Shown in pieces: positions 45,028-55,136 of a DNA stretch of 64,000 nt. Location of the stretch: contig NZ_OBMR01000002.1 in the NCBI RefSeq assembly GCF_900218035.1, forward strand, positions 1 to 64,000. The letters run 5' to 3'. The notes below the pieces were generated by a model. It saw only the letters and a program-made list of their open reading frames with translations. It did no database searches and was not told where the DNA came from. This DNA comes from Pseudobutyrivibrio ruminis DSM 9787. GTDB taxonomy: Bacteria > Bacillota > Clostridia > Lachnospirales > Lachnospiraceae. Both the position numbers and the translations under genes were made by a program. Within the stretch, counting starts at the first letter, position 1, and every line of letters starts with the position of its first letter.

Positions 45028-47787
45028 TTGGCAACAAAAGGGACGAATAATTCTAAAAGAAAATCAAATAATTCCCGCAGAAACACTACTAAAAAAAGCA
45101 ACAACAAATCTACTTCCACAAGAGCTAAAAAGGCTTCTATGGAGGTTGAATTTGAGGACCCATTTTTCGAGGATTCTTCAAAGGAAATCATCCTTTGGGG
45201 TTCTTTAGTGCTGTGCATTTTACTTTGCATTAGCAATTTTGGGCTTGGTGGAGTTGTAGGTAATGCCATTGCCGATTTCTTGTTTGGTATTTTTGGCATT
45301 ATTCAGTTTATCTTGCCTTTTATGGTTGCATTTTCTGCATTTTTCATTATTTCAAACTATGGTAACAAGGTAGCAGTAGCAAAAGTTATTGCAGGTTCTG
45401 TTTTACTTATATTTATTAGCGTATTTGTGGAGCTTATCATTCATGGGCAGGATGTATTAGGACCACTTTCTACATTTGAATATTCAAGGGATAACCACAA
45501 TGGTGGCGGCCTTTTAGGAGGTGCCATCGTTTTTGGAATATATGATAGCTTCGGTTTGTTTGGAGCTTACTTAATAGATATTATCGCAATGGTTGTTTCT
45601 ACCATCATCATTATTGAGCGTTTCGCTTTCGATAGAGTGCAGCAATCCTCTAGATATCATGCTGATAGGGCAGCTGCTAAAAGACGCGCAAGAAGAGAGC
45701 GTCAGCTTATGGAACGTGAAGCAAATCAGACCAGATATAATTCTGACCGTCAGGCTATTATTGATAAAATTAACGAGGAAAAAGCTCTCGAGCTTGAGCA
45801 GATGAATCAAAAGGGTGGTTCAAGAAGAGAGAGAAAGCATTCTGGCGTTACTACCAACACAACACTTATGCCAGATTTCTCAGAAGCATCATTGTCTGCA
45901 GATGGTGTTAACGAAATCAAGATAAACATGGCAGAAGGAGAGTCCGATGTGGAAGTTACAAACACAAGCAGACATCGCCTTCGTTCCGGAGATAAAAAGT
46001 CTAAGAGCACACATTCTTTCAAAAATGTTACACCTCTTGTGGCTACAAACGAAACCGCTACATTTATTGAGCCAGAGCAGCCAGTAGTGGTTGAGCCAAA
46101 GGTTGCTGTTGCACCTAAGCCAGTGGAGCCTGTTATTAATACTCCGGCTCCTACACCTGCTCCAGAGCCTACATCAGAGCCAGAAGCAGTTATGGAACCA
46201 GTGACTTCTACTAGAAAGCCTAAGCCATCGGCTTCTACTCAGGCAGAAATCGAAGATTCTTCAGAGTCTCTTAGAGCTTCTATTGAGTCAGATAAAAAGA
46301 AACCTAAGAAGCCATTTAAGCTTCCACCTATTTCATTACTTAAGGATGCTAAGAAGGGTGCAGGGGATTCTAGAGAGTATCTTCAGGAGATGGCTGGTAA
46401 GCTACAGCGTACACTTGGCAATTTTGGTGTTCAGGCTAATGTTACTGAGGTTACTTTGGGACCATCAGTTACTCGATATGAGCTTGAAATCGCAGAGGGT
46501 ACTAGAGTATCAAAAGTTGTAAACCTTTCTGATGATATTAAGCTTAATATGGCTGTTACTGACGTTCGTATAGAAGCTCCAATTCCTGGCAAATCTGCTA
46601 TTGGTATTGAGGTTCCAAATAAAGAAAAGACAATGGTTTCTTTCAAAGAGCTTGTATCTTCGAAAGAATTCAAGAATGCTAAGTCAAAGATTTCCTTCTG
46701 CGTTGGAAAGGATATTTCAGGTAGCGTAGTTGTTGGAAATATTGAAAAGATGCCTCACCTTCTTATTGCAGGTGCTACAGGTTCTGGTAAATCAGTATGT
46801 ATCAATACCATCATCATGAGTATTCTTTATCATGCCACACCTGATGAGGTTAAGATGATAATGGTTGATCCAAAGATGGTAGAGCTTTCTGTATACAATG
46901 GAATTCCTCACCTTCTTTTACCTGTTATTACTGACGCTAAAAAGGCGGCAGGAGCTCTTCATTGGGCTGTAAAGGAAATGACAGATAGATACGAGCTTTT
47001 GGCAGCGGCAGGAGTGCGTAATATCGAAGGGTTCAACGAAAAGGTTGATTCTGATGCATTGCCTGAGTCTATACCAGAGGAAAAGCGTGTGAGAATGTCC
47101 CAGCTTGTTATTATTCTGGATGAGGTTGCGGACCTTATGATGGTTGCTGCAGCCGATGTAGAAGATTCAATTGTTAGATTGGCTCAGCTTGCCAGAGCAG
47201 CAGGTATTCACTTGATTATCGCTACACAGAAGCCTACTGTTAATGTTATTACTGGTCTTATCAAGGCTAATGTTCCTTCAAGAATTGCTTTTTCTGTTTC
47301 ATCTGGAACAGATTCACGAGTTATTCTTGATATGAATGGTGCAGAGGATTTGCTTGGAAATGGTGATATGCTTTATGCTCCACAAAATCTTTCTAAGCCT
47401 ATTCGTGTACAGGGTGCCTTTGTCAGTGATGATGAAGTAAGTGCAGTAGTTGATTTCCTTAAAAATAATAACGAAAATGCAGAATACGATTCGAATATAG
47501 AGGCTCAAATTCAAAACTCTGAGACTGGATCTGGTTCAGTGTCAATCTCTGGAGAACCTGATAATTCTAGAGATCAACTATTCAATGAAGCAGGTCGTCT
47601 TGTTATAGAAAATCAAAAGGGTTCTATTGGCTATCTTCAAAGAAACTTTAGGATAGGCTTTAATAGGGCGGCACGTATCATGGATCAGCTTGCGGAAGCA
47701 GGCGTTGTTGGTCCTGAAATGGGTACTAAACCTAGAGAAATACGCATGTCCATTTCAGAGTTTGAAGAACTAATAAAAGCAAATTAA
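45028..47787 (+). CDS. ftsK: DNA translocase FtsK/SpoIIIE
   Basis: Septal ATPase that pumps chromosomes to the right side of division and sporulation septa. The 919-residue product has a Lys/Arg/Asn-rich N-terminus, four to five TM helices (about 50-200), a linker rich in Pro, Glu and Thr (about 320-430), and the motor with Walker A GATGSGKS (582-589) and the Asp-rich [12 protein letters not shown]. The C-terminal gamma domain ([19 protein letters not shown]) reads chromosome orientation signals. TTG at 45028 follows AAGAGG by 7 bases. Confidence 0.96.
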   Translation: MATKGTNNSKRKSNNSRRNTTKKSNNKSTSTRAKKASMEVEFEDPFFEDSSKEIILWGSLVLCILLCISNFGLGGVVGNAIADFLFGIFGIIQFILPFMVAFSAFFIISNYGNKVAVAKVIAGSVLLIFISVFVELIIHGQDVLGPLSTFEYSRDNHNGGGLLGGAIVFGIYDSFGLFGAYLIDIIAMVVSTIIIIERFAFDRVQQSSRYHADRAAAKRRARRERQLMEREANQTRYNSDRQAIIDKINEEKALELEQMNQKGGSRRERKHSGVTTNTTLMPDFSEASLSADGVNEIKINMAEGESDVEVTNTSRHRLRSGDKKSKSTHSFKNVTPLVATNETATFIEPEQPVVVEPKVAVAPKPVEPVINTPAPTPAPEPTSEPEAVMEPVTSTRKPKPSASTQAEIEDSSESLRASIESDKKKPKKPFKLPPISLLKDAKKGAGDSREYLQEMAGKLQRTLGNFGVQANVTEVTLGPSVTRYELEIAEGTRVSKVVNLSDDIKLNMAVTDVRIEAPIPGKSAIGIEVPNKEKTMVSFKELVSSKEFKNAKSKISFCVGKDISGSVVVGNIEKMPHLLIAGATGSGKSVCINTIIMSILYHATPDEVKMIMVDPKMVELSVYNGIPHLLLPVITDAKKAAGALHWAVKEMTDRYELLAAAGVRNIEGFNEKVDSDALPESIPEEKRVRMSQLVIILDEVADLMMVAAADVEDSIVRLAQLARAAGIHLIIATQKPTVNVITGLIKANVPSRIAFSVSSGTDSRVILDMNGAEDLLGNGDMLYAPQNLSKPIRVQGAFVSDDEVSAVVDFLKNNNENAEYDSNIEAQIQNSETGSGSVSISGEPDNSRDQLFNEAGRLVIENQKGSIGYLQRNFRIGFNRAARIMDQLAEAGVVGPEMGTKPREIRMSISEFEELIKAN

Positions 47788-47803
47788 AAGGGAGTCATTT
47801 CAA

Positions 47804-49474
47804 ATGAAGTCAGACATTCAAATCGCTCAGGAAGCACAAATGGTCAATATCAAGGAGGTAGCAGCTTCACTTGATATTAGGGAGGATGATTTAGAGTTTT
47901 ATGGAAAATATAAGGCTAAATTATCCGATGAATTGTTATCCGAAATTCAGGATAATAAAGACGGCAAGCTTGTGCTTGTAACTGCAATCAATCCAACACC
48001 AGCTGGAGAAGGAAAAACTACAACTTCTGTTGGCTTAGGTGAGGCAATGGGAGTTCTTGGTAAGAAGGCATGTCTTGCATTGAGAGAGCCTTCACTTGGA
48101 CCTTGCTTTGGTATCAAGGGTGGTGCCGCAGGTGGTGGATATGCTCAGGTTGTTCCTATGGAAGACTTGAACCTTCACTTTACTGGTGATTTTCATGCTA
48201 TTACATCTGCAAATAATTTGCTTGCAGCTATGCTTGATAATCATATTCAGCAGGGAAATTCACTAGGAATTGATCCTAGACAGATTGTATGGAAGCGATG
48301 TCTTGATATGAATGACAGAGCCCTTAGAAATATTGTCGTAGGTCTTGGAGCAAAGGCAGACGGAATGGTTCGCGAGGATCATTTTGTTATTACTGTAGCC
48401 TCAGAAATCATGGCTATTCTTTGCCTTGCAAACGACATGAAAGATTTGAAAGAGCGACTTGGAAGAATCATCGTTGCTTATAGTTTTGACGGAAAGCCTG
48501 TTACAGCTAATGATTTACAGGCTACGGGTGCTATGGCAGCCCTACTTAAGGATGCCTTAAAGCCTAATATGATTCAGACACTTGAGCACACACCAGCTAT
48601 AGTTCATGGTGGCCCATTTGCAAATATTGCACATGGATGTAACTCTGTTAGAGCTACTAAGGCTTCAATGAAGCTTGCTGATATCACAATCACTGAGGCT
48701 GGTTTTGGTGCTGATCTTGGTGCTGAAAAGTTCTTTGATATTAAATGTAGAATGGCTGGCTTGAAGCCTGATGCTGTTGTTTTAGTAGCAACTGTTCGTG
48801 CTTTAAAATATAATGGTGGTGTTCCTAAAACAGAGCTTACTACAGAAAACTTAGATGCTTTAAAGAAGGGTATTGTTAACCTTGAAAAGCATATTGAAAA
48901 CCTTCAGAAATATAATGTACCAGTAGTAGTTACTCTTAACTCATTTATTACCGATACAGAAGCCGAGACTAACTTCGTTAGAGAATTCTGCGAGTCTCGA
49001 GGATGTGAATTTGCACTTTCTGAGGTTTGGGAGAAAGGTGGACAAGGCGGCGTAGAGCTTGCAAAGAAGGTTCTTTATGTTCTAGAAAATAAAGAAAGCA
49101 ATTTCAAGCCACTTTACGATGATTCACTTTCACTTAAAGATAAAATTAAAACCGTTGCAACAGAGATTTACGGCGCAAAGGATGTGGCATACTCAGCTGC
49201 AGCTGAACGCGAATTAAAGAGAATAGAAGAGCTTGGAATGGGTAATTTCCCTGTTTGTATGGCTAAGACTCAGTATTCATTGTCTGACGATGCTACTAAG
49301 CTTGGACGTCCTACAGACTTTACTTTAAATGTTCGTGAAGTATACGCTTCAGCTGGTGCAGGCTTTGTAGTTGCTGTAACAGGAAGTATTATGACAATGC
49401 CAGGACTTCCAAAGCAGCCAGCAGCCAATAATATCGATGTTACTGACGATGGAGTAATTACAGGATTGTTCTAA
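47804..49474 (+). CDS. fhs: Formate-tetrahydrofolate ligase
   Basis: ATP-dependent joining of formate and tetrahydrofolate to give 10-formyl-THF. The 556-residue product has the P-loop [10 protein letters not shown] (65-74), [17 protein letters not shown], and the late [14 protein letters not shown]. Full length for the family. Starts 16 bases after ftsK with a GGGAG site. In anaerobes it works with folate enzymes for purine and one-carbon supply. Confidence 0.97.
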   Translation: MKSDIQIAQEAQMVNIKEVAASLDIREDDLEFYGKYKAKLSDELLSEIQDNKDGKLVLVTAINPTPAGEGKTTTSVGLGEAMGVLGKKACLALREPSLGPCFGIKGGAAGGGYAQVVPMEDLNLHFTGDFHAITSANNLLAAMLDNHIQQGNSLGIDPRQIVWKRCLDMNDRALRNIVVGLGAKADGMVREDHFVITVASEIMAILCLANDMKDLKERLGRIIVAYSFDGKPVTANDLQATGAMAALLKDALKPNMIQTLEHTPAIVHGGPFANIAHGCNSVRATKASMKLADITITEAGFGADLGAEKFFDIKCRMAGLKPDAVVLVATVRALKYNGGVPKTELTTENLDALKKGIVNLEKHIENLQKYNVPVVVTLNSFITDTEAETNFVREFCESRGCEFALSEVWEKGGQGGVELAKKVLYVLENKESNFKPLYDDSLSLKDKIKTVATEIYGAKDVAYSAAAERELKRIEELGMGNFPVCMAKTQYSLSDDATKLGRPTDFTLNVREVYASAGAGFVVAVTGSIMTMPGLPKQPAANNIDVTDDGVITGLF

Positions 49475-49475
49475 A

Positions 49476-50450
49476 ATGAAATGTAAAAAATGTGGAGCTG
49501 AAATTGAAAATGGTCTTATGTACTGCCCATCATGTGGGGAGTCTATTCAGCTTGTGCCTGATTACAATGTTTTAGAAGAAGAATTACTTTCAAAAGTTGT
49601 AGAAGATAAAAACAAATCAAAGGATGATAAGTTTGCTACAGGTGTTTATCAAATTCAAGAAGAAGCACCTGCTGCAAATACACCATCCAAGACTCAACCT
49701 CAATCTAAGGCTGAGCCAAAGGTTTTTACCAAAAAGATAAAGGCTTTTCTTTTGGTAGCGTGCTTGCTTGTTGCCATGATAGGTGTTTGTATGTTTATTC
49801 CTTATATGGGAACGCACACTTATGACAATATCATGAATCAAGCTGTAGAAGCAGAATCTAATGAGCAATATGCAAAGGCTTTAGGTTACTATGAAGAGGC
49901 ATATGAAATCGACCCTACATCATTTGAGGTTATTTATGGTTTGGGCCGTATGTATTACATGGTTAAGGATTATGATGATGCCATAGAGATGTTGTATCTT
50001 GCTTTAGATAGTGATCCTACGAACAAAAAGATATATTCATATCTTTTGGATGCTTTATATGCAAATGGTGATATGGATGGTATATCTGCTTTGCTGGAGA
50101 CATCACCTAGTGATGAAATTACAGAGATGATTAATTCATATTTCCTTTCAGCACCTACATTTAATTTAGCTGGTGGTAATTATGAGGAGGACCTTCTTAT
50201 CCAGATTACTGTTAGCGGAGATTATAAAATCTTTTATACCTTGAATGGCAAAAGCCCAATCACAACAGGTAAACAATACACAAAACCAATCCCTTTGACT
50301 GAGGGAACTACAGAAATAAAGGCTGTAGCACAGAACGATGCAGGAGAATATTCTGATATTGTTAGTGCTACATACACTATTACTTACCCTGAAGTTGAGG
50401 AACCAGAAGAAGGTACGGGAGAGGATATGACAATTGATGTTACTAACTAA
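49476..50450 (+). CDS. Membrane protein with zinc ribbon, TPR repeats and chitobiase-like domain
   Basis: The 324-residue product is modular: a cytoplasmic zinc ribbon with Cys3, Cys6, Cys17 and Cys20; a linker; one TM helix (about 88-112); TPR-like repeats (about 118-210; AKALGYYEEAYEIDPTSFEVI); and a beta domain (about 222-310) with IFYTLNGKSPITTGKQY, typical of the chitobiase/hexosaminidase C-terminal domain (CHB_HEX_C_1). The external part may bind peptides or cell-wall sugars. No enzyme motif. Starts one base after the fhs stop. Confidence 0.8.
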   Translation: MKCKKCGAEIENGLMYCPSCGESIQLVPDYNVLEEELLSKVVEDKNKSKDDKFATGVYQIQEEAPAANTPSKTQPQSKAEPKVFTKKIKAFLLVACLLVAMIGVCMFIPYMGTHTYDNIMNQAVEAESNEQYAKALGYYEEAYEIDPTSFEVIYGLGRMYYMVKDYDDAIEMLYLALDSDPTNKKIYSYLLDALYANGDMDGISALLETSPSDEITEMINSYFLSAPTFNLAGGNYEEDLLIQITVSGDYKIFYTLNGKSPITTGKQYTKPIPLTEGTTEIKAVAQNDAGEYSDIVSATYTITYPEVEEPEEGTGEDMTIDVTN

Positions 50451-50561
50451 TTTATGTTTAACAGAATGTTCACAAGATTTCCGAATTTTTTACATAATTA
50501 ATTAGTATCATTACATCATCTCATTAAGAGATACATTTTTCATAACATTATTCTCCCTTTG

Positions 50562-50592
50562 AAAGACACGTCACCGCAGGCGTGTCTTTTAT
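50562..50592 (+). terminator. Intrinsic terminator before rlmH
   Basis: Nine-bp stem AAAGACACG/CGTGTCTTT with a 10-base loop; the T-run is short (TTTTAT). Confidence 0.65.
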
Positions 50593-50593
50593 G

Positions 50594-50622
50594 TTGTCTA
50601 AATCATTCAAATGGGCTAAAAT
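50594..50622 (+). promoter_or_regulatory. Candidate rlmH promoter implying a leaderless transcript
   Basis: TTGTCT (50594-50599), 17 bases, TAAAAT (50617-50622). A start 7 bases after the -10 would fall at or next to the A of the rlmH ATG (50630). Confidence 0.45.
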
Positions 50623-50629
50623 ATAACCT

Positions 50630-51109
50630 ATGAATGTTAAAATTCTATGCGTAGGTAAAATCAAAGAGAAATTCTTTAGAGATGCAATTTCAGAGTACTC
50701 AAAGAGGCTCTCGAAATACTGCAATTTAGAGATAATAGAGGTCTCTGATGAAAAGACATCAGAGAATGCATCTGATACTGAAATATCACTTGTAAAATCC
50801 AAAGAAGGCGAAAGAATTTTAAAGCACATTAAAGAAAAAGATTTTGTTATAGCTCTTGCAATACTTGGAAAGCAACTGGATTCTGTTGCTTTTTCTAAAT
50901 ATATAGAGAATCTTGGAATCTCTGGACATAGCAGCATAGCTTTCGTTATTGGTGGCTCTTTAGGGCTTTCTGATGAAGTTATGAAGCGCAGCGATTATCA
51001 AATTTCTTTTTCTGAGATGACTTTCCCTCATCAATTAATGCGTGTGGTTTTACTTGAGCAGATATATCGGGGAATGCGAATTATGAATAACGAGCCTTAT
51101 CATAAATAG
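50630..51109 (+). CDS. rlmH: 23S rRNA (pseudouridine-1915-N3)-methyltransferase RlmH
   Basis: SPOUT methyltransferase that acts on helix 69 of 70S ribosomes. The 159-residue product starts MNVKILCVGKIKEKFF and has the SPOUT knot with VIGGSLGLSD and the C-terminal MTFPHQLMRVVLLEQIYRG split motif. No ribosome binding site is seen upstream of the ATG, although the N-terminus matches the family start exactly. Confidence 0.95.
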   Translation: MNVKILCVGKIKEKFFRDAISEYSKRLSKYCNLEIIEVSDEKTSENASDTEISLVKSKEGERILKHIKEKDFVIALAILGKQLDSVAFSKYIENLGISGHSSIAFVIGGSLGLSDEVMKRSDYQISFSEMTFPHQLMRVVLLEQIYRGMRIMNNEPYHK

Positions 51110-51136
51110 GCAATAAATATAAGGGGTTTTGTTACT

Positions 51137-52441
51137 ATGAGAATGTACGACTTAATTGAAAAAAAGAAACTTGGAGAGGAGCTTTCTACCCAGGAGATTT
51201 ATCATATTGTTAATGGATATACAAATGGTGAGATACCTGATTATCAGATTTCTGCACTTCTTATGGCTATCTATTTCAGAGGCATGAATGTTAGAGAACG
51301 CTATGATCTTACTATGGCTATGCGTGATTCTGGCGATATCCTTGATTTGTCTTCAATTGACGGTGTTAAAATTGATAAACACTCTACAGGTGGTGTTGGC
51401 GACAAGGTTACACTTGTCCTTGGACCAATCATCGCATCTATTGGTGTGCCTGTTGCAAAGATGAGTGGTAGAGGCTTAGGCCATACTGGTGGCACAATCG
51501 ATAAGCTTGAAGCTTTTCCTGGCTTTAATGGAGCTCTTTCTGAGGAGGCTTTCATAAATCAGGTTAATAATATTAAAATTGCAGTTACTGGCCAGTCTAA
51601 AAATCTTGCTCCTGCAGATAAAAAGCTTTATGCACTTAGAGACGTTACAGCCACAGTTGATGAGATTTCTCTTATCACAGGTTCTATCATGTCTAAAAAG
51701 CTTGCTGCTGGTACAGATGCTATTGTTCTGGATGTTACAGTTGGTGATGGTGCCTTCATGAAGACAAAGGAAAAGGCCTTAGAGCTTGCAAAATCTATGG
51801 TTGATATTGGAAAGCGTGCAGACAAGAAAATCGCTGCAGTTCTCACAAATATGGATGAGCCACTTGGTTTTGCAGTAGGAAACAATCTCGAAGTTATTGA
51901 AGCAATCAATGCCTTAAAGGGAAATGGTCCAGAGGACTTAATGGAAGTTGTTTATGAGCTTGGTTCTCAGATGATTGTTTTCTCAGAAATTGAGACTGAT
52001 AAAGCTAAAGCTAGAAAGCTTATGGAAAATGCAGTAGCAGATGGTAGTGCATTTAACAAATTTGTAGAGTTCATTCAGGCGCAAGGTGGCGATTCAAGCT
52101 TTGCAACTGATATTAGTAAATTTGAGCCGGCTAAATATGTAGTGCCAGTTGAGGCTCAGGCTGATGGATATGTTCACGCATTGAAAGCAGAGGCATTTGG
52201 TCTTGCTTCTATGTCTCTTGGCGGAGGTCGCGAGACATTCGAAGATGTTATTGATATGGCTGTTGGTATTGTTCTTAACAAAAAGGTTGGGGATGAAATC
52301 AAAAAGGGCGAGCCTATTTGTTATATTCACGCAAATGACGAGAGCAAGATTAAAAATGCAATGGAGATGATTAACTCAGCTACAGTTATTGCTCCAGAAA
52401 AATGTAACCACATGGACTTGATTATTGATATTGTTGAATAA
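51137..52441 (+). CDS. pdp: Pyrimidine-nucleoside phosphorylase
   Basis: Splits uridine, deoxyuridine or thymidine to base and (deoxy)ribose-1-phosphate. The 434-residue product has KHSTGGVGDKVTL, the family signature SGRGLGHTGGTIDKLE, MSKKLAAGTDAIVLDV and the C-terminal biotin-like domain. Firmicute form usually of broad pyrimidine range; thymidine phosphorylase is possible. AGGGG site upstream. Confidence 0.93.
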   Translation: MRMYDLIEKKKLGEELSTQEIYHIVNGYTNGEIPDYQISALLMAIYFRGMNVRERYDLTMAMRDSGDILDLSSIDGVKIDKHSTGGVGDKVTLVLGPIIASIGVPVAKMSGRGLGHTGGTIDKLEAFPGFNGALSEEAFINQVNNIKIAVTGQSKNLAPADKKLYALRDVTATVDEISLITGSIMSKKLAAGTDAIVLDVTVGDGAFMKTKEKALELAKSMVDIGKRADKKIAAVLTNMDEPLGFAVGNNLEVIEAINALKGNGPEDLMEVVYELGSQMIVFSEIETDKAKARKLMENAVADGSAFNKFVEFIQAQGGDSSFATDISKFEPAKYVVPVEAQADGYVHALKAEAFGLASMSLGGGRETFEDVIDMAVGIVLNKKVGDEIKKGEPICYIHANDESKIKNAMEMINSATVIAPEKCNHMDLIIDIVE

Positions 52442-52442
52442 A

Positions 52443-53429
52443 ATGAGCGATTTTTCTTTAAGTATTAGTATTCCGGCTGAGCACATCGACAATATTTTTG
52501 GCCAGTTTGATAAAAATATCAAAACCATAGAAAAGGGGATGGGAATTTCCTTCATTCTTAGGGATGATGTTATCAAAGTAGTAGGTGAAAAATCCCATGT
52601 TGAACATGGAATCGTTGTTGTGGATGAGCTTTTATCCCTTTCAAAAAAGGGCAGTATTATAACTACACAGGATGTTAATTATATTATGTCAATTGAGCAG
52701 GAAAAAATAGAAAATCATGATGTTTCAGAAGCTAGAGGCGAGATAATTTGCCATACAACCACAGGTAAGCCTGTAGCTCCTAAGACACTAGGACAAAAGA
52801 AATATGTAGATGCAATCACTAACAACATGATTGTATTTGGCGTGGGCCCAGCAGGTACTGGTAAAACATATCTTGCTATGGCAAAGGCTATTACAGCCTT
52901 TAAAAATGAGGAGGTTTCTAGAATCATTCTTACTCGTCCAGCTATTGAGGCAGGAGAGAAGCTAGGCTTCCTTCCTGGTGATTTACAAAGCAAGGTCGAC
53001 CCTTATCTTAGACCATTATATGATGCTCTGTATCAGATAATGGGCGCCGAAGCATTTCAGCGCAACATGGAAAAGGGACTTATAGAAGTAGCCCCTCTTG
53101 CTTATATGAGAGGTCGTACTTTGGATAATGCCTTCATCATTTTGGATGAGGCACAAAATACTACGCCAGCCCAAATGAAAATGTTCCTTACAAGAATTGG
53201 CTTCGGTTCAAAGGCTGTAATCACAGGTGATAAGACTCAGAAGGATTTACCTACAGGAGTTAAATCAGGTCTTGATGATGCCATGGCAGTTTTGAAGAAC
53301 ATTGATGATATAAAGATTTGCAATCTTGACGCAAAGGATGTTGTTAGACATCCACTTGTTCAAAAGATTGTAAATGCTTATGAAGTACACGACAAAAAAT
53401 TACAAAGCAAGAATAAAAAGGCGAAATAA
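52443..53429 (+). CDS. phoH: PhoH family ATPase
   Basis: The 328-residue product has the PhoH P-loop VGPAGTGKT (134-142), a Walker B ILDEAQN and the conserved PTGVKSGL. PhoH-like proteins (YbeZ type) are paired with the ribonuclease YbeY and take part in RNA processing. No ribosome site precedes ATG 52443, which lies one base after the pdp stop, so re-initiation is likely. Overlaps the next start by one base. Confidence 0.95.
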   Translation: MSDFSLSISIPAEHIDNIFGQFDKNIKTIEKGMGISFILRDDVIKVVGEKSHVEHGIVVVDELLSLSKKGSIITTQDVNYIMSIEQEKIENHDVSEARGEIICHTTTGKPVAPKTLGQKKYVDAITNNMIVFGVGPAGTGKTYLAMAKAITAFKNEEVSRIILTRPAIEAGEKLGFLPGDLQSKVDPYLRPLYDALYQIMGAEAFQRNMEKGLIEVAPLAYMRGRTLDNAFIILDEAQNTTPAQMKMFLTRIGFGSKAVITGDKTQKDLPTGVKSGLDDAMAVLKNIDDIKICNLDAKDVVRHPLVQKIVNAYEVHDKKLQSKNKKAK

Positions 53430-54622
53430 TGAAATGGACTAATCGTTTTTCCACTACAAGATTATGGTATGCAATAGGCATGGCGTTTGTTTTTATTATT
53501 GCCAACACTTTAATGTGTTCATTTGCCTCTGTACTTATGGACAAATATATTTGCTTAGTTGCAATTAATATTTGTTTCTTTTGTTTACAGTTTTTACTTA
53601 TCATCAGAAGACGTTTAGAGCAAAAGCTTCCAGAAAAAAACTATATATCATACGGAAAAATTACATTCGTTATTTTGGTAGAATGGATTTTGGTTATTGC
53701 TATGTCGTTGTGGGCACCTGATTTTTTTGCTCCATTCATAGTGCTTCCTATCATTTCCAGTAGTGTTTTTGAGGATAGTCTTTCAAATGCGTTCAGTCTT
53801 TATTTGGTGGTGCTTACATCTCTTTGCTGGGATTACAATAGTTACACTATTCTTTGTTATATTACGCTGATTCTTTTTGGCGGTGTGCTATCCGCATTTC
53901 TTAGAAAGGGAGAGACACTTCAAAAGTTGTATGCGCTAATTATGGTTTTTGCAATTACAACACTAGTGTCTATAGTTTTTTATTACTTTAATTATCTTGA
54001 GTTATCATTTTCAGTGTTATTTTATGGCTTGCTTGATGGCGTGGTGGCATGCTTAATTATAGCGACTATCTTCCCTGTAATTAGCAGATTCGTGGATAGA
54101 GAACAGGTATTGATATACGACACCTTCTTGGATCCGGATTACACTCTATGCAATGAAATCCGTAAGCTATCCTACATCGAATACCAGCATGCAATGAGGC
54201 TTTCCAGATTATCTAGAAAGTGTGCCGCGGCAATTAATGCCAACGAAAATCTTGCTGCTTGTGCAGGACTTTATTATCGCCTTGGCAAAATCGAAGGTGA
54301 GCCAATGATTGATAACGCAATCAAAATTGCAAATAATCATTGTTTCCCAGCTGAGGTTATTCAAATCCTGGCTGAGTATGGCGGAATAGTTATTTTGCCT
54401 AGCTCAAAAGAATCGGCCATTGTTCATATGGTGGATTCAGTTGTAACAAAGGTAGAGCTTTTTGATTCTGATTCAATGAGCAGTAGTTGGAATCAAAATA
54501 TGGTTATATATCAAACTATTAATGAGCTTTCACAAAAAGGCTTCTACGACAACTCAGGACTGACCATGAATCAGTTCTTGAAGATTCGTGAGATTTTAGC
54601 AAATGAGGATATTTTAGCATGA
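53429..54622 (+). CDS. Truncated PgpH-like protein: 7TM domain and degenerate HD domain
   Basis: The 397-residue product lies between phoH and ybeY, where many Firmicutes carry pgpH (yqfF), a c-di-AMP phosphodiesterase of about 700 residues. It has seven to eight TM helices (about 15-220), then the HD-domain start IEYQHAMRLSRLS with His254 kept. The catalytic YYHDIGK box is reduced to YYRLGK (282-287), so the His-Asp pair is gone. The large extracellular domain that normally precedes the membrane part is missing. Probably a sensor or inactive partner, not an active phosphodiesterase. Overlaps ybeY by 4 bases. Confidence 0.75.
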   Translation: MKWTNRFSTTRLWYAIGMAFVFIIANTLMCSFASVLMDKYICLVAINICFFCLQFLLIIRRRLEQKLPEKNYISYGKITFVILVEWILVIAMSLWAPDFFAPFIVLPIISSSVFEDSLSNAFSLYLVVLTSLCWDYNSYTILCYITLILFGGVLSAFLRKGETLQKLYALIMVFAITTLVSIVFYYFNYLELSFSVLFYGLLDGVVACLIIATIFPVISRFVDREQVLIYDTFLDPDYTLCNEIRKLSYIEYQHAMRLSRLSRKCAAAINANENLAACAGLYYRLGKIEGEPMIDNAIKIANNHCFPAEVIQILAEYGGIVILPSSKESAIVHMVDSVVTKVELFDSDSMSSSWNQNMVIYQTINELSQKGFYDNSGLTMNQFLKIREILANEDILA

Positions 54623-55116
54623 CAATTTTAATGGAAAGCGAAACAGAAGTTGATTTCGACTTCGATTACGAGAAAGTTGCAAAAGATGTGGTGAACACTG
54701 CTTTGGATTATATGAAATTTCCTTTCGAAACCGAAGTGAGCATCACTCTGACAGACAACGATGGTATACAGGTGATCAATAAAGAATTTAGAGGTATTGA
54801 TTCACCTACCGATGTATTATCATTCCCAATGATTGAGTATGAAAATCCTGGTGATTTTTCAAAAATCGAGGAGGATGATGATTTATTTAATCCTGAGACA
54901 GGAGAAGTAATTCTTGGAGATATAGTTCTTAATATTCCTCGTATTCATGCGCAAGCAGAGGAATATCAGCATTCAAATCTCAGAGAGTATGCTTTTCTTA
55001 TAGCCCATAGTATGTTACATTTAATGGGGTTTGATCACATGACAGAGGAGGAAGCTTCTGTTATGGAAGAAAAACAAAGGGAGATATTAAACATACTAAA
55101 TATTTCTCGAGATTAA
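54619..55116 (+). CDS. ybeY: Endoribonuclease YbeY
   Basis: Metal-dependent RNase for 16S rRNA maturation and ribosome quality control. The 165-residue product has VNKEFRGID-type INKEFRGIDSPTDVLSF and the zinc motif HSMLHLMGFDH, with His130, His134 and His140. An acidic insert (about 75-95) is typical. Starts in an ATGA overlap with the PgpH-like gene. The genes era, cdd and dgkA that often follow are absent here. Confidence 0.97.
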   Translation: MTILMESETEVDFDFDYEKVAKDVVNTALDYMKFPFETEVSITLTDNDGIQVINKEFRGIDSPTDVLSFPMIEYENPGDFSKIEEDDDLFNPETGEVILGDIVLNIPRIHAQAEEYQHSNLREYAFLIAHSMLHLMGFDHMTEEEASVMEEKQREILNILNISRD

Positions 55117-55136
55117 TGAAAAGGAGACACTAATCT

